In this document: piece after piece, positions 29,991 to 41,449 of the stretch | How positions within the stretch are numbered: position 1 is the first letter of the stretch | How the letters are laid out: each line of letters opens with the position of its first letter | DNA from: Actinacidiphila guanduensis | GTDB taxonomy: Bacteria; Actinomycetota; Actinomycetes; Streptomycetales; Streptomycetaceae | Length of the DNA: 64,000 bases | Direction of reading: 5' to 3' | NCBI RefSeq assembly: GCF_900103985.1 | Contig: NZ_FNIE01000003.1 | Coordinates: 62,001 to 126,000, forward strand | Translations under genes and position numbers: made by a program | The notes under the pieces: model-generated | Seen by the model: only the letters and a program-made list of their open reading frames with translations | Told to the model about the DNA's origin: nothing | Databases searched by the model: none

Positions 29991-30206
29991 ATGGCAACCG
30001 GAACCGTGAAGTGGTTCAACTCGGAAAAGGGCTTCGGCTTCATCGAGCAGGACGGCGGCGGCTCCGACGTCTTCGCCCACTACTCCAACATCATGGCCAC
30101 CGGTTACCGGGAGCTGATGGAGGGCCAGAAGGTGGAGTTCGACGTCACCCAGGGCAACAAGGGCCCGCAGGCGGAGAACATCCGCATGGTCAAGGGCACC
30201 GCCTGA
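29991..30206 (+). CDS. cold-shock domain protein
   Basis: A 71-residue single OB-fold RNA/DNA chaperone of the CspA family. RNP1 is KGFGFI and RNP2 is DVFAHY; the start [20 protein letters not shown] is typical. Unlike many bacterial Csps, the loop carries [12 protein letters not shown], as in the streptomycete members. It melts secondary structure in RNA and may be constitutive rather than cold-induced. ATG 29991 follows TAGGAGAGG. The upstream gap (29875-29990) has T-runs (TTTTTTGCC) and the region of a probable promoter; a strong terminator follows. Confidence 0.95.
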   Translation: MATGTVKWFNSEKGFGFIEQDGGGSDVFAHYSNIMATGYRELMEGQKVEFDVTQGNKGPQAENIRMVKGTA

Positions 30207-30241
30207 GGTTCGTCGCCCGGGTTCACCCCCACGGCGTACGA

Positions 30242-30274
30242 GAGGCCCGCACCGGAACCTCCGGTGCGGGCCTC
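30242..30274 (+). terminator. strong terminator after the cold-shock gene
   Basis: A perfect 15-bp stem (GAGGCCCGCACCGGA with TCCGGTGCGGGCCTC) closes a 3-base loop and is followed by CCCCGTTTT. It also lies 55 bases beyond the stop of the convergent glgP gene, so it may serve both strands. Confidence 0.88.
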
Positions 30275-30328
30275 CCCGTTTTCTCGGTGCTGCTCGGTGC
30301 CGCTCGGCGTCCGGCAGCGTTTCGCGGA

Positions 30329-32983
30329 CTAGCGGAGCACACCGCCCGTCATCGCCTGCGCGCCGGCCGGGAAGGCCACCAGGCCCAGCTCGGCGGGCGT
30401 GGCCAGCAGCGGGTGGGCGGGCAGCACCCGGACGGTGTAGCCGAAGGCCCCGGTGCGGTCCAGGGTCAGCGGGCCCTCGAAGCAGTACCGGCCGGCCACG
30501 TCGGCCCGGCCGGCCGGCTTCAGCGACACCGTGGCCGGGGCGGCGAGGGTGTCGGCGGCGTCCACCCGGCCCGCGACCAGCTGCACGTCCACGTCGCCCG
30601 GCTCCAGGCCGCCGAGCGAGACCTGCGCCCGCAGCGTGAGCGTGGCGCCCACCTGCGGGGTCCCGTCGGCGGAGTCCTCGTCGGTGGAGGTCTCCACGTG
30701 GTCGACGGCGACCTGCGGCCAGCACTGCCGCACCCGCCGCTTCCACTCGGCGAGCCCGGCCGCCGCGGGGCCCTGTACGGCCCGGTGCGAGCGGGCGGCC
30801 GGGGTGTAGAGCTGCTCGACGTAGTCGCGGACCATCCGCCCGGCGAGCACCTTGGGGCCGAGCGTGGCCAGGGTGTGCCGGACCATGGTGGTCCAGCGCT
30901 GCGGGTAGCCGTGCCGGCCGTGGTCGTAGAACCGCGGGGCGACCTGGTGCTCCAGCAGGTCGTAGAGCCCGGCGGCCTCCAGCTGGTCGCGCCGGTCCTC
31001 GTCCTCGACGCCGTCGGCGGTCGGGATCGCCCAGCCGTTCTCGCCGTCGAACCACTCGTCCCACCAGCCGTCCAGCACCGACAGGTTGAGGCAGCCGTTC
31101 AGGGCGGCCTTCATCCCGGAGGTGCCGCACGCCTCCAGCGGGCGCAGCGGGTTGTTCAGCCACACGTCGCAGCCCGGGTAGAGCAGCCGGGCCATCCGCA
31201 TGTCGTAGTCGGGCAGGAAGACGATGCGGTGCCGCACCCGCGGGTCGTCGGTGAAGCGGACCAGCTCCTGCACCAGGCGCTTGCCGCCGTCGTCGGCCGG
31301 GTGGGCCTTGCCGGCCACCACGATCTGGATCGGCCGCTCGGGGTGGAGCAGCAGCGCGGTCAGCCGCTCGGGGTCGCGCAGCATCAAGGTGAGCCGCTTG
31401 TAGGAGGGCACCCGGCGGGCGAAGCCGACAGTGAGCACGTCGGGGTCGAGCACCTGGTCGGTCCAGGCGAGTTCGGCGTCGCCCGCGCCGCGCTGCCGCC
31501 AGGAGGCGCGCAGCCGCCGCCGCACGTCGTCCACGAGCTGCTCGCGCAGGGTGCGGCGCAGCTCCCAGATGGCGGCGTCGGAGACCCGGGCGGGGTCGGC
31601 CAGGTCCGCCCAGCGCTCCTCGCCGCCGATCATCAGGGCGTCCTCGGCGCGCTGGGCGCCGAACTGGCGGCTGCCCAGGCGCAGCACCTCGGGCGCGACC
31701 CAGGTGGGGGCGTGCACGCCGTTGGTGACGGAGGTGATCGGCACCTCCTCGGCGTCGAAGCCCGGCCACAGCCCGGCGAACATCTCCCGGCTGACGGCGC
31801 CGTGCAGGGTGGAGACGCCATTGGCGCGCTGGGCCAGCCGCAGGCCCATGACGGCCATGTTGAACAGGTTGGGGTCGCCGCCGCGGTGGGTCTCGCGGCC
31901 CAGCTCCAGGATGCGGCCGCTGTCCAGGCCGGGCAGCTCGCCGCCGTCGCCGAGGTGGCGGGCGACCAGGTCTCGGTCGAAGCGGTCGATGCCGGCCGGG
32001 ACGGGGGTGTGGGTGGTGAACACGGTGCCGGCCCGCACCGCCTCCAGGGCGGCGTCGAAGTCCAGGCCCTGCTCGCCCAGCTCGCGGATGCGTTCCAGGC
32101 CGAGGAAGCCGGCGTGCCCCTCGTTGGTGTGGAAGACCTCGGGCGCGGGGTGGCCGGTGATCCGGCAGTAGGCGCGCACCGCGCGCACCCCGCCGATGCC
32201 GAGCAGCATCTCCTGCAGCAGCCGGTGCTCGCTGCCGCCGCCGTAGAGGCGGTCGGTGACGTCGCGTTCGGCCGGCTCGTTGCCCTCCACGTCGGAGTCG
32301 AGCAGCAGCAGCGGGACCCGGCCGACCTGGGCGGTCCAGATCCGGGCGGCCAGGGTGCGGCCGCCGGCCAGGTGCAGGGTGACCACGGCCGGGCTGCCGT
32401 CGGCCTCCCGCAGCGCGGTGACGGGCAGGGAGTTGGGGTCGAGGACCGGGTAGTGCTCCTGTTGCCAGCCCTCGCGGGAGAGCGACTGGCGGAAGTAGCC
32501 GTGCCGGTAGAACAGGCCCACCCCGATCAGCGGCACGCCCAGGTCGCTGGCGGCCTTCAGGTGGTCCCCGGCGAGGATGCCCAGGCCGCCGCTGTACTGG
32601 GGCAGCGCCCAGGTGACGCCGAACTCCGGGGAGAAGTAGGCGACGGCGGCGGGTCTGCCGCCGCCCTCCCCCTCACCCTGCCCGGCCCCCTCCTGGTACC
32701 AGCGCGGGGCCGAGGTGTAGTCGGCGAGGTCCTCTGCCGCGGCCGCCAGCCGGCGGACGAAGCGGCGGTCGGCGGCCAGGGCGGCCAGGCGCTCTTTGGA
32801 GACCGAGCCGAGCAGGCGTACCGGGTCGCCCTGGACTCTCTGCCAGCCCTCGGGGTCGACGCTCGAGAAGAGCTCCCTGGTCTCCTGGTGCCAGGACCAG
32901 CGGAGGTTGCGGGCCAGTTCCCCCAGCGGGCGCAGAGGTTCCGGCAGGACGGTGCGCACGGTGAAACGACGGATAGCCTTCAC
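30329..32983 (-). CDS. glgP: alpha-glucan (glycogen) phosphorylase
   Basis: An 884-residue GT35 enzyme that releases glucose-1-phosphate from glycogen-like glucan using inorganic phosphate. It begins with the DUF3417-type N-terminal region (LGELARNLRWSWHQETRELF), as in actinobacterial and thermophile phosphorylases rather than the E. coli MalP/GlgP type. The pyridoxal-phosphate lysine is K625 in EACGTSGMKAALNG, and NPLRPLEACGTSGM is highly typical. The start is GTG 32983; there is no obvious Shine-Dalgarno, so a leaderless transcript is possible. It is divergent from glgE; the two starts are 301 bp apart and the products act on the same glucan. Confidence 0.93.
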   Translation of the reverse strand: MKAIRRFTVRTVLPEPLRPLGELARNLRWSWHQETRELFSSVDPEGWQRVQGDPVRLLGSVSKERLAALAADRRFVRRLAAAAEDLADYTSAPRWYQEGAGQGEGEGGGRPAAVAYFSPEFGVTWALPQYSGGLGILAGDHLKAASDLGVPLIGVGLFYRHGYFRQSLSREGWQQEHYPVLDPNSLPVTALREADGSPAVVTLHLAGGRTLAARIWTAQVGRVPLLLLDSDVEGNEPAERDVTDRLYGGGSEHRLLQEMLLGIGGVRAVRAYCRITGHPAPEVFHTNEGHAGFLGLERIRELGEQGLDFDAALEAVRAGTVFTTHTPVPAGIDRFDRDLVARHLGDGGELPGLDSGRILELGRETHRGGDPNLFNMAVMGLRLAQRANGVSTLHGAVSREMFAGLWPGFDAEEVPITSVTNGVHAPTWVAPEVLRLGSRQFGAQRAEDALMIGGEERWADLADPARVSDAAIWELRRTLREQLVDDVRRRLRASWRQRGAGDAELAWTDQVLDPDVLTVGFARRVPSYKRLTLMLRDPERLTALLLHPERPIQIVVAGKAHPADDGGKRLVQELVRFTDDPRVRHRIVFLPDYDMRMARLLYPGCDVWLNNPLRPLEACGTSGMKAALNGCLNLSVLDGWWDEWFDGENGWAIPTADGVEDEDRRDQLEAAGLYDLLEHQVAPRFYDHGRHGYPQRWTTMVRHTLATLGPKVLAGRMVRDYVEQLYTPAARSHRAVQGPAAAGLAEWKRRVRQCWPQVAVDHVETSTDEDSADGTPQVGATLTLRAQVSLGGLEPGDVDVQLVAGRVDAADTLAAPATVSLKPAGRADVAGRYCFEGPLTLDRTGAFGYTVRVLPAHPLLATPAELGLVAFPAGAQAMTGGVLR

Positions 32984-33284
32984 ACTGTCGACCGTAGCCC
33001 GGACAGCGGGGTCCCGGGCAAGCTCTCCACGATCCCGCCGCCCAAACGCCCGAACGGGGGCTCACGGGAGTGAACGGGGCCATCGGGGGCGCGCACCCGA
33101 AACGCCGTCAGGTGGTGAGTTCCGGCCGGGATGCCTGGGCAGGCTCCGACATGTGCGCGGCTTTTCGGGCAGGCCACCCGGGTGAACCCCTCCCGGGCGG
33201 CCCGCCCGAGCGAGCCGGTTCGGCCAAGAGCAGTTAAAAAGAATCGGGGCTCCCCGTCCACCGTCCGACCTGCCAGGTGAGGAA
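32984..33284. other. glgP-glgE divergent promoter region
   Basis: A 301-bp gap between the two starts. An A-rich patch (CAGTTAAAAAGAATC near 33231) about 50 bp before glgE is the best promoter candidate on the plus strand. The repeated GAACGGGG and similar G-runs in the first half are not a clear operator. No gene is supported here. Confidence 0.4.
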
Positions 33285-35270
33285 ATGATCGGTCGTATTC
33301 CCGTCCTCGACGTCCGTCCGGTGGTGGACTGCGGCCGCCGGCCGGCCAAGGCGGTGGTCGGCGAGACCTTCGAGGTCACGGCGACGGTGTTCCGCGAGGG
33401 GCACGACGCCGTCGCCGCCAACGTGGTGCTGCGCGACGCCGCGGGCCGCTCCGGCCCGTGGACGCCGATGCGCGAACTGGCCCCCGGCACCGACCGCTGG
33501 GGCGCGCGCGTCACCCCGACGGCCGAAGGGCGCTGGACCTACACCGTCGAGGCGTGGTCGGACCCGGTGGCGACCTGGCGGCACACCGCGGGCATCAAGA
33601 TCCCGGCCGGCATCGACACCGACCTGGTGCTCGCCGAGGGCGCCGCGCTGCACGAGCGGGCGGCCGCCGGGGTGCCCAAGAGCGACGGCCGCCAGGTGGT
33701 GCTGGAGGCGGTGGACGCGCTGCGGGACGCCTCCCGCCCGCCCTCGGCCCGGCACGCGGCCGCCCTCGCCCCCGACGTGGTCGCCGTCCTGGACCGCTTC
33801 CCCTTGCGCGAACTGGTCAGCGCCTCGCGGCCGATGCCGCTGCAGGTCGAGCGCGAGCGGGCGCTGTACGGCTCCTGGTACGAGATGTTCCCCCGCTCGG
33901 AGGGCGCGGTGCGCGAGCCGGACGGCACCGTGCGCTCGGGCACCTTCCGCACCGCGGCGGAGCGGCTGCCGGCCATCGCCGCCATGGGCTTCGACGTGGT
34001 GTACCTGCCGCCGATCCACCCGATCGGCACCGCCTTCCGCAAGGGCCGCAACAACAGCCTGTCGGCGGGGCCCGACGACGTCGGCTCGCCCTGGGCGATC
34101 GGCTCGCCCGAGGGCGGCCACGACGCGGTCCACCCCGACCTGGGCACCCTCGCCGACTTCGACCACTTCGTGGCCCGGGCCCGCGAACTGCGGCTGGAGG
34201 TCGCGCTCGACTTCGCCCTGCAGTGCTCGCCCGACCACCCGTGGGTGGCCCAGCACCCCGAGTGGTTCGCCCACCGCGCCGACGGCACCATCGCCTACGC
34301 GGAGAACCCGCCGAAGAAGTACCAGGACATCTACCCCATCGCCTTCGACCAGGACTTCGCCGGCATCGTCCGCGAGACGCTGCGGGTGCTGCGGCACTGG
34401 ATGGCGCACGGGGTGCGGATCTTCCGGGTGGACAACCCGCACACCAAACCGGTGGTCTTCTGGGAGAAGGTGATCGCCGACATCAACCGGACCGATCCCG
34501 ACGTGGTCTTCCTCGCCGAGGCGTTCACCCGCCCGGCGATGATGGGCACCCTGGGCAAGATCGGCTTCCAGCAGTCGTACACGTACTTCACCTGGCGCAA
34601 CACCAAGGACGAGCTGACCGAGTACGTCAGGGAGCTGAGCGGTGAGGCGGCCGGCTGGATGCGGCCGAACTTCTTCGTGAACACCCCCGACATCCTCCAC
34701 GCCTACCTGCAGGAGGGCGGCCGGCCGGCCTTCGAGGTGCGGGCGGTGCTCGCCGCCACCCTCTCGCCGAGCTGGGGCGTCTACGCCGGCTTCGAGCTGT
34801 GCGAGAACACCCCGGCGCACCCCGGCAGCGAGGAGTACCTGGACTCGGAGAAGTACCAGCTGCGGCCGCGGGACTGGGCGGCCGCCGAAGCCGAGGGGCG
34901 CTCGCTGGCCCCGCTGATCACCCGCCTGAACCGGCTGCGCCGCAGGCACCCGGCGCTGCGGCAGCTGCGGGACGTGGCGTTCCACCCCGTGGACAACGGC
35001 GCGATGCTCGCCTACTCCAAGCGGCGCGGCGACGACGTCGTGCTGGTGGTCGCCAACCTGGACCCGTTCCACACCCAGGAGGCCACCGTCTCGTTGGACA
35101 TGCCGGAACTCGGCCTCTCCTGGCACGAGTCGTTCCCGGTGCGCGACGAGCTCACCGGCGAGACCTACCACTGGGGCAGGGACAACTATGTGCGCCTCGA
35201 GCCGGGCCGCGCGCCCGCGCACGTCCTGTCGCTGCGACCGTCTCCATCGATCGGAGGGTCACTCAGTTGA
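33285..35270 (+). CDS. glgE: maltosyltransferase GlgE (alpha-1,4-glucan:maltose-1-phosphate)
   Basis: A 661-residue GH13_3 enzyme that extends alpha-1,4-glucan with maltosyl units from maltose-1-phosphate. Nucleophile D383 ([10 protein letters not shown]), acid/base E412 (FLAEAF) and third carboxylate D469 (NTPDILH) keep the 29- and 57-residue spacings of the S. coelicolor enzyme (D394/E423/D480, from memory). N-terminal beta domains (about 1-170) support the dimer. ATG 33285 follows AGGTGAGG. It is first in glgE-treS-mak-glgB; its TGA overlaps the TTG start of treS. In streptomycetes this pathway feeds alpha-glucan stored in hyphae and spores. Confidence 0.95.
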   Translation: MIGRIPVLDVRPVVDCGRRPAKAVVGETFEVTATVFREGHDAVAANVVLRDAAGRSGPWTPMRELAPGTDRWGARVTPTAEGRWTYTVEAWSDPVATWRHTAGIKIPAGIDTDLVLAEGAALHERAAAGVPKSDGRQVVLEAVDALRDASRPPSARHAAALAPDVVAVLDRFPLRELVSASRPMPLQVERERALYGSWYEMFPRSEGAVREPDGTVRSGTFRTAAERLPAIAAMGFDVVYLPPIHPIGTAFRKGRNNSLSAGPDDVGSPWAIGSPEGGHDAVHPDLGTLADFDHFVARARELRLEVALDFALQCSPDHPWVAQHPEWFAHRADGTIAYAENPPKKYQDIYPIAFDQDFAGIVRETLRVLRHWMAHGVRIFRVDNPHTKPVVFWEKVIADINRTDPDVVFLAEAFTRPAMMGTLGKIGFQQSYTYFTWRNTKDELTEYVRELSGEAAGWMRPNFFVNTPDILHAYLQEGGRPAFEVRAVLAATLSPSWGVYAGFELCENTPAHPGSEEYLDSEKYQLRPRDWAAAEAEGRSLAPLITRLNRLRRRHPALRQLRDVAFHPVDNGAMLAYSKRRGDDVVLVVANLDPFHTQEATVSLDMPELGLSWHESFPVRDELTGETYHWGRDNYVRLEPGRAPAHVLSLRPSPSIGGSLS

Positions 35271-36967
35271 TCGTCAACGAACCCGTTCCTGACACATTCG
35301 AGGACACACCGGCCAAGGACCGCGATCCCGAATGGTTCAAACGGGCGGTGTTCTACGAAGTCCTCGTGCGCTCCTTCCAGGACAGCAACGGCGACGGTGT
35401 CGGCGACCTGAAAGGCATCACCGCCAAGCTCGACTACCTGCAATGGCTGGGCGTGGACTGCCTGTGGCTGCCGCCGTTCTTCGCCTCGCCGCTGCGCGAC
35501 GGCGGCTACGACGTGGCCGACTACACCGCCGTGCTCCCGGAGTTCGGCGACCTCGCCGACTTCGTGGAGTTCGTGGACGCCACCCACCAGCGGGGCATGC
35601 GCGTGATCATCGACTTCGTCATGAATCACACCAGCGACCAGCACCCCTGGTTCCAGGCGTCCCGCAACGACCCGGACGGCCCGTACGGCGACTACTACAC
35701 CTGGGCCGACGACGACAAGCAGTTCGCCGACGCGCGGATCATCTTCGTCGACACCGAGACGTCGAACTGGACCTTCGACCCGGTGCGCAAGCAGTACTAC
35801 TGGCACCGCTTCTTCTCCCACCAGCCGGACCTGAACTACGAGAACCCGCAGGTGCAGGAGGAGATCCTGGCCGCCCTGCGGTTCTGGCTGGACCTCGGCA
35901 TCGACGGCTTCCGCCTCGACGCGGTGCCCTACCTGTTCCAGCAGGAGGGCACCTCCTGCGAGAACCTGCCGCGCACCCACGGGTTCCTCAAGCGGGTCCG
36001 GGCGGAGATCGACGCGCACTACCCGGACACCGTGCTGCTCGCCGAGGCCAACCAGTGGCCCGAGGACGTCGTCGACTACTTCGGCGACTACCGCAGCGGC
36101 GGCGACGAGTGCCACATGGCGTTCCACTTCCCGGTGATGCCGCGGATCTTCATGGCGGTGCGCCGCGAGTCGCGCTACCCGGTCTCCGAGGTGCTGGCCA
36201 AGACCCCGGCGATCCCGGCCGGCTGCCAGTGGGGCATCTTCCTGCGCAACCACGACGAGCTGACCTTGGAGATGGTCACCGACGAGGAGCGCGACTACAT
36301 GTACGCGGAGTACGCCAAGGACCCGCGGATGCGGGCCAACATCGGCATCCGCCGCCGGCTGGCCCCGCTGCTGGACAACGACCGCAACCAGATCGAGCTG
36401 TTCACCGCGCTGCTGCTGTCGCTGCCCGGCTCGCCGGTGCTGTACTACGGCGACGAGATCGGGATGGGCGACAACATCTGGCTCGGCGACCGCGACGGGG
36501 TGCGCACCCCGATGCAGTGGACCCCGGACCGCAACGCCGGCTTCTCCTCCTGCGACCCGGGCCGGCTGAACCTGCCGACCATCATGGACCCGGTCTTCGG
36601 CTACCAGGTCACCAATGTCGAGGCGCAGATGAGCTCGCCCAGCTCGCTGCTGCACTGGACCCGCCGGATGATCGAGATCCGCAAGCAGAACCGTGCCTTC
36701 GGCACCGGCTCCTACACCGAGCTGCCCTCCAGCAACCCGGCCGTGCTCGCCTTCCTGCGGGAGGACGGCGACGACCTGGTGCTGTGCGTGAACAACTTCT
36801 CCCGCTTCGCCCAGCCCACCGAGCTGGACCTGGGGCAGTACCAGGGGCGGCACCCGGTGGAGCTGATCGGCGGGGTGCGCTTCCCCGCGATCGGCCAACT
36901 GCCGTACCTGCTCACCCTGGCCGGCCACGGCTTCTACTGGTTCCGGCTGCGCCGCGACCCGTCCTGA
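35267..36967 (+). CDS. treS: trehalose synthase
   Basis: A 566-residue GH13_16 enzyme that interconverts trehalose and maltose, feeding maltose to the maltokinase encoded next. Catalytic residues: D218 ([11 protein letters not shown]), E260 ([11 protein letters not shown]) and D330 (LRNHDEL). [20 protein letters not shown] near the start is typical. The only plausible start is TTG 35267, which overlaps the glgE stop (TTGA) and has GGAGG about 9 bases upstream, so translation is coupled to glgE. No maltokinase fusion is present; maltokinase is a separate gene after a 242-bp gap. Confidence 0.95.
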   Translation: MIVNEPVPDTFEDTPAKDRDPEWFKRAVFYEVLVRSFQDSNGDGVGDLKGITAKLDYLQWLGVDCLWLPPFFASPLRDGGYDVADYTAVLPEFGDLADFVEFVDATHQRGMRVIIDFVMNHTSDQHPWFQASRNDPDGPYGDYYTWADDDKQFADARIIFVDTETSNWTFDPVRKQYYWHRFFSHQPDLNYENPQVQEEILAALRFWLDLGIDGFRLDAVPYLFQQEGTSCENLPRTHGFLKRVRAEIDAHYPDTVLLAEANQWPEDVVDYFGDYRSGGDECHMAFHFPVMPRIFMAVRRESRYPVSEVLAKTPAIPAGCQWGIFLRNHDELTLEMVTDEERDYMYAEYAKDPRMRANIGIRRRLAPLLDNDRNQIELFTALLLSLPGSPVLYYGDEIGMGDNIWLGDRDGVRTPMQWTPDRNAGFSSCDPGRLNLPTIMDPVFGYQVTNVEAQMSSPSSLLHWTRRMIEIRKQNRAFGTGSYTELPSSNPAVLAFLREDGDDLVLCVNNFSRFAQPTELDLGQYQGRHPVELIGGVRFPAIGQLPYLLTLAGHGFYWFRLRRDPS

Positions 36968-36971
36968 CGCC

Positions 36972-37010
36972 GCGGGGCCGGCCGCGTCCTCGGACGCGCC
37001 CGGCCCCCGC
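36972..37010 (+). terminator. hairpin between treS and mak (possible internal terminator)
   Basis: GCGGGGCCGG-C-CGCGTCC pairs with GGACGCG-C-CCGGCCCCCGC across a 2-base turn, with small bulges, starting 5 bases past the treS stop. It is long and very stable. Together with the 242-bp gap to mak, it suggests that transcription is reduced or ended here and that mak-glgB have their own promoter. Confidence 0.6.
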
Positions 37011-37209
37011 CGCGCCCGAGGTGCGGCCACCCCGCACCTTTGGGAGGATCCAGGGGTACTCCCGCTGCAAGCCCGTACGGCGGTTTCCTGTCACCCGCCC
37101 GGGGCAGGCTCCACGTGTCGCCGGACAGCCCGAACCCGTCATCCGGGAGGCTGACGCACCCGCCCGTTTGGTCGCGGCCGGGTGCGCGACTCCCCGGGGA
37201 AAGGACGTC

Positions 37210-38649
37210 ATGTCGGACAGCTCCTGGACCCGTGCTCCCGCCGTTGCCGCCGGGCGCGACCTCGTGCCGGGCCTGCTGCGCTCCCTCGACCCGCTGCTGC
37301 GCGGCTGGCTGCCCCGGCAGCGGTGGTTCGCCGGCAAGGGCCTGCCGATCGGGCGCTTCTCGCTGGCCGCCGCCACCGAACTGGTTCCCCCGGGTGGCGC
37401 ACTGGGCCCGCTCGGGCTGCTGCACGTCCTGGTCGACGTGGAGCAACCCGGCCGGGCGCCGGACTGCTACCAACTGCTGCTGGGCGCCCATCCGCTGCTG
37501 CCCTCCGCCCTGGTGCGCACCGCGCTCGGCCCCGCGGTCGGCGGCCCCTACGACGGGCTGACGCTCTACGACGCCCCGCACGACCCGCGGCTGGCCGCGG
37601 CGCTGCTGGAGCGGCTGCGGCTGCCGGGCCGCACCGGCCCGCTGCGCTTCTCCACCGAGCCGAACGCCCAGTTCCCGCCGGGGCTGACCCCGCGGGTGTC
37701 CACGGCCGAGCAGTCCAACACCTCCGTGGTGTACGGCGACACCTACATCCTCAAGCTGTTCCGCCGGGTCTCCCCCGGCGCCAACCCCGACCTGGAGCTC
37801 TCCCGCGCCCTGGCCAGGGCCGGTTCGCGCCGGGTGGCCGAGCCGGCCGCCTGGTTCGAGGCGGTGGACGTGGTGTGCGGGGCCGCCGGCCAGGAGGACG
37901 GCCCGGCCGAGGGCGCGGGCGAGCCCACGACGCTCGGCGTGCTGCAGCGCTTCCTGCCCGGCTCCACCGACGGCTGGGCGCTCGCGCTCGCCTCGGTCGC
38001 CGAGGACGGCGACTTCCGGGCCGAGGCCGCGGCGCTGGGCGCGGCGACCGCCGAGGTCCACCAGGCGCTCGCCGAGGCGCTGCCGGTGGCGTCGCTGGAC
38101 GGCGCCGCCGTCCAGCGGATGGCCGCCGCGATGACCCGGCGGCTGGAGGACACCGCCGCCGAGGTGCCCGCCGTGCGCCCCTACGCGAGCGCGCTGCGCT
38201 CGGCCTTCGACGACCTGGCCGAGCTCGGCGCGGGCCGGGCCGGGCGGGTGACCGTCCAGCGCGTCCACGGCGACCTGCACCTGGGCCAGACGCTGCGCGG
38301 CCCGGACGGGGAGTGGGTGCTCATCGACTTCGAGGGCGAGCCGGCCCGGCCGCTGGCCGAGCGGCGCCGCCCCGCCCCGCCGGTACAGGACGTGGCGGGG
38401 ATGCTGCGCTCCTTCGACTACGCCGCCCACCACAGCGGCAACGGCCCCTGGGCCGCCCCGCACCGGGACGCCTTCTGCACCGGCTACGCCGCCGTCGCCG
38501 GCACCGACCCCCGGGAACACCCGGTGCTGATACGCGCCTTCGAGACCGACAAGGCGGTCTACGAGGCCCGCTACGAGGCCCGGCACCGCCCCGCGTGGCT
38601 GCCGATCCCGCTGTCCGCACTCGCCCGTCTCGCCACATCGGCGGGCTGA
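37210..38649 (+). CDS. mak: maltokinase (Pep2)
   Basis: A 479-residue kinase that phosphorylates maltose with ATP to maltose-1-phosphate, the GlgE substrate. It has the aminoglycoside-phosphotransferase-like fold: N-terminal cap with [19 protein letters not shown]-binding lobe around [18 protein letters not shown], catalytic loop [11 protein letters not shown] (D355) and metal-binding LIDFEGEP (D373). FAGKG near the N-terminus is characteristic of maltokinases. ATG 37210 follows GAAAGGA. It lies after treS and 49 bases before glgB, completing the trehalose-to-glucan route. Confidence 0.93.
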   Translation: MSDSSWTRAPAVAAGRDLVPGLLRSLDPLLRGWLPRQRWFAGKGLPIGRFSLAAATELVPPGGALGPLGLLHVLVDVEQPGRAPDCYQLLLGAHPLLPSALVRTALGPAVGGPYDGLTLYDAPHDPRLAAALLERLRLPGRTGPLRFSTEPNAQFPPGLTPRVSTAEQSNTSVVYGDTYILKLFRRVSPGANPDLELSRALARAGSRRVAEPAAWFEAVDVVCGAAGQEDGPAEGAGEPTTLGVLQRFLPGSTDGWALALASVAEDGDFRAEAAALGAATAEVHQALAEALPVASLDGAAVQRMAAAMTRRLEDTAAEVPAVRPYASALRSAFDDLAELGAGRAGRVTVQRVHGDLHLGQTLRGPDGEWVLIDFEGEPARPLAERRRPAPPVQDVAGMLRSFDYAAHHSGNGPWAAPHRDAFCTGYAAVAGTDPREHPVLIRAFETDKAVYEARYEARHRPAWLPIPLSALARLATSAG

Positions 38650-38698
38650 CCGCACCCCCGGCCCGCCACCCGCTCCACCGCACGAGGAGGCACCTTCC

Positions 38699-41341
38699 GT
38701 GACCGTCCCGCCCGAGTCCCAGCGCCCCACCCCGCCGCCCGCGGACGCCACCTCCGAGGCCGCCGCCCGCGGCTACGACGCGACCACCCGGCACCCCGAG
38801 GCATCCGGCCGCGCCCCGCAGACCCGCCCTGCGGGCCGCCGGCCGCCCGCCGGGGCGCCGCTGACCGGCGGCTCGCCCGCGGCCGGTACGAGCGGCGAAC
38901 GGGCAGGCGGCGGCGACCCGGCCACGGGCGGCGGCGCGAACGGGGTCATAGGCGGACGGCCTTCGGCGGGCGCTGCCGCGGCCGGCGGCACGGCGAACGG
39001 GCGGCCCGGCGGTGCGGCACCGGCCGGCGGCTCCCCTGTGGCGAACGGCGCGGCGGGCGGTGCCGCGAACGGGCAGGCCCCCGGCGGCACGGGAGGCGCA
39101 TCACGGAAGGCGGGCGCGAGCGGTCAGGCGGCCCCTGCCCCGGCCCCCGCCCCGGCCGGCTCGCTCGGGCCCGACGACCGAGCCAGGCTGCTGGGCGGGA
39201 CGCACCACGACCCGCACGGCGTGCTCGGCGCGCACCAGGAGGCGGGCGGGGTGCGGGTGCGGGCGCTGCGGCCGTTCGCCCTGTCGGTGGCGGTGGTGCT
39301 GGACGGCGGGGAGCGTACGGAACTGGCCGCCGAGGGCGACGGGCTGTTCTCGGGGCTGCTGCCGCTGCCGGCCGTCCCCGAGTCCTACCGGCTGGCCGTG
39401 CGCTACGACGACGGCGAGCACGTGGTGGAGGACCCCTACCGCTTCCTGCCCTCGCTCGGCGAGCTGGACCTGCACCTGATCGGCGAGGGGCGGCACGAGC
39501 AGCTGTGGAGGGCGCTCGGCTCGCAGCCGATGGTCCACCAGGGCGTGGCCGGCACCCGGTTCGCGGTGTGGGCGCCCAACGCCCGCGGGGTGCGGCTGGC
39601 GGCCGACTTCACCTTCTGGGACGGCACCGCGCTGCCGATGCGCTCGCTGGGCTCCTCGGGCGTGTGGGAGCTGTTCGTGCCCGGCGTCGGCCCGGGCACC
39701 GCGTACAAGTACGACATCGCCCGGCCGGACGGCTCGCACAAACTGAAGGCCGACCCGATGGCGCGGGCCGCGGAGGTGCCGCCGGCCACCGCCTCGATCG
39801 TCACCGACTCCGCCTACACGTGGCAGGACGGCGAGTGGATGGCGCACCGCGGGGACCTCCCCGCGCACCGGGCGCCCTTCTCCGTCTACGAGGTGCACCT
39901 GCCGTCCTGGCGGCCGGGCCTGGGCTACCGCGAGCTGGCCGAGCAGCTGCCCGCCTACGTGCGCGAACTGGGCTTCACCCACGTGGAGTTGATGCCGGTC
40001 GCCGAGCACCCCTTCGGCGGCTCGTGGGGCTACCAGGTCACCTCGTACTACGCCCCCACCTCGCGGCTGGGCTCCCCCGACGACTTCCGCTTCCTGGTGG
40101 ACGCGCTGCACGCGGCCGGCATCGGCGTGATCATGGACTGGGTGCCGGCGCACTTCCCGAAGGACGACTGGGCGCTGGCCCGCTTCGACGGGGAGCCGCT
40201 CTACGAGCCGGCCGACCCGCGCCGGGCCGAGCACCCGGACTGGGGCACCCTGGAGTTCGACTTCGGCCGCACCGAGGTGCGCAACTTCCTGGTCGCCAAC
40301 GCGGTGTACTGGTGCGAGGAGTTCCACATCGACGGGCTGCGGGTGGACGCGGTCGCCTCGATGCTCTACCTGGACTACTCGCGCGAGGGCGGCGACTGGG
40401 TGCCCAACGCCTACGGCGGGCGGGAGAACCTGGACGCGGTGGCCTTCCTGCAGGAGATGAACGCCACCGTCTACCGCCGCTGCCCCGGCGTCGTCACCAT
40501 CGCCGAGGAGTCCACCGCGTGGGACGGCGTCACCCGCGCCACCCACCACGTCGGCCACACCGGCTTCGGCGGGCTCGGCTTCGGCCTGAAGTGGAACATG
40601 GGCTGGATGCACGACTCGCTGGAGTACATGCAGCACGAGCCGATCCACCGCAAGTACCACCACAACGAGATGACGTTCTCGATGGTGTACGCCTACAGCG
40701 AGAACTACGTGCTGCCGATCTCGCACGACGAGGTGGTGCACGGCAAGCGGGCCCTGGTGGAGAAGATGCCCGGCGACTGGTGGCAGCGGCGGGCCAGCCT
40801 CCGCGCCTACCTGGGCTTCATGTGGGCCCACCCGGGCAAGCAACTGCTCTTCATGGGACAGGAGTTCGCGCAGGGCACCGAGTGGTCGCACGACAACGGC
40901 CCGGACTGGTGGCTGCTGGACGAGACGTATCCCGCGGCCGGCGACCACCGCGGGGTGCGCGACCTGGTGCGGGACCTGAACGTGGTGTACGGGGCGACAC
41001 CCGCGCTGTGGCAGTGCGACACCGACCCGGCGGGCTTCGAGTGGGTCGACGGCGGTGCCGCCGAGGACAACACGCTGTCCTTCCTGCGCCTGGACGCCGA
41101 CGGCCGGCCGCTGCTGTGCGTCAGCAACTTCTCCCCCGTGGTGCGGCACGACTACCGGCTGGGCTGCCCCGAGGGCGTGTGGACCGAGGTGCTCAACACC
41201 GACGACGCCCTTTACGGCGGCAGCGGCGTGCACACCGGGGCGCCGGTCAAGAGCGAGGCGGTCGCCGCGCACGGCCGGCCGCAGAGCATCGCCCTGACCA
41301 TCCCCCCGCTGGCCACGGTCTGGCTGCGGCCGGCCCCGTAG
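38699..41341 (+). CDS. glgB: 1,4-alpha-glucan branching enzyme with long low-complexity N-terminus
   Basis: An 880-residue GH13_9 enzyme that introduces alpha-1,6 branches into the glucan made by GlgE. After an Ala/Gly/Pro-rich region (about 1-155; repeated GGxANG units), two CBM48-like beta modules ([11 protein letters not shown] and [17 protein letters not shown]) precede the barrel. Catalytic residues: D550 ([17 protein letters not shown]), E603 (IAEESTAW) and D677 (ISHDEVVHG). GTG 38699 has GAGGAGG 8 bases upstream. The extension is longer than usual for the family; an internal start near 39160 cannot be ruled out. It is last in the glgE cluster. Confidence 0.94.
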   Translation: MTVPPESQRPTPPPADATSEAAARGYDATTRHPEASGRAPQTRPAGRRPPAGAPLTGGSPAAGTSGERAGGGDPATGGGANGVIGGRPSAGAAAAGGTANGRPGGAAPAGGSPVANGAAGGAANGQAPGGTGGASRKAGASGQAAPAPAPAPAGSLGPDDRARLLGGTHHDPHGVLGAHQEAGGVRVRALRPFALSVAVVLDGGERTELAAEGDGLFSGLLPLPAVPESYRLAVRYDDGEHVVEDPYRFLPSLGELDLHLIGEGRHEQLWRALGSQPMVHQGVAGTRFAVWAPNARGVRLAADFTFWDGTALPMRSLGSSGVWELFVPGVGPGTAYKYDIARPDGSHKLKADPMARAAEVPPATASIVTDSAYTWQDGEWMAHRGDLPAHRAPFSVYEVHLPSWRPGLGYRELAEQLPAYVRELGFTHVELMPVAEHPFGGSWGYQVTSYYAPTSRLGSPDDFRFLVDALHAAGIGVIMDWVPAHFPKDDWALARFDGEPLYEPADPRRAEHPDWGTLEFDFGRTEVRNFLVANAVYWCEEFHIDGLRVDAVASMLYLDYSREGGDWVPNAYGGRENLDAVAFLQEMNATVYRRCPGVVTIAEESTAWDGVTRATHHVGHTGFGGLGFGLKWNMGWMHDSLEYMQHEPIHRKYHHNEMTFSMVYAYSENYVLPISHDEVVHGKRALVEKMPGDWWQRRASLRAYLGFMWAHPGKQLLFMGQEFAQGTEWSHDNGPDWWLLDETYPAAGDHRGVRDLVRDLNVVYGATPALWQCDTDPAGFEWVDGGAAEDNTLSFLRLDADGRPLLCVSNFSPVVRHDYRLGCPEGVWTEVLNTDDALYGGSGVHTGAPVKSEAVAAHGRPQSIALTIPPLATVWLRPAP

Positions 41342-41449
41342 CGGTCCGGGCGGCGCCGCCGCAACCCTGCGCGGGCTGCCGGTCAGGTGCCCGCGGCCCC
41401 GGTCGGCGTGCCCGGACGCGAGCCCGCTTGCCTTGCGGTGCCAGCCGGT

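Noticed and set aside
35150..35270. A treS start upstream of TTG 35267
   Set aside because: No ATG or GTG occurs in that frame between the conserved N-terminus and deep inside glgE; the TTG overlaps the glgE stop and has GGAGG in front.
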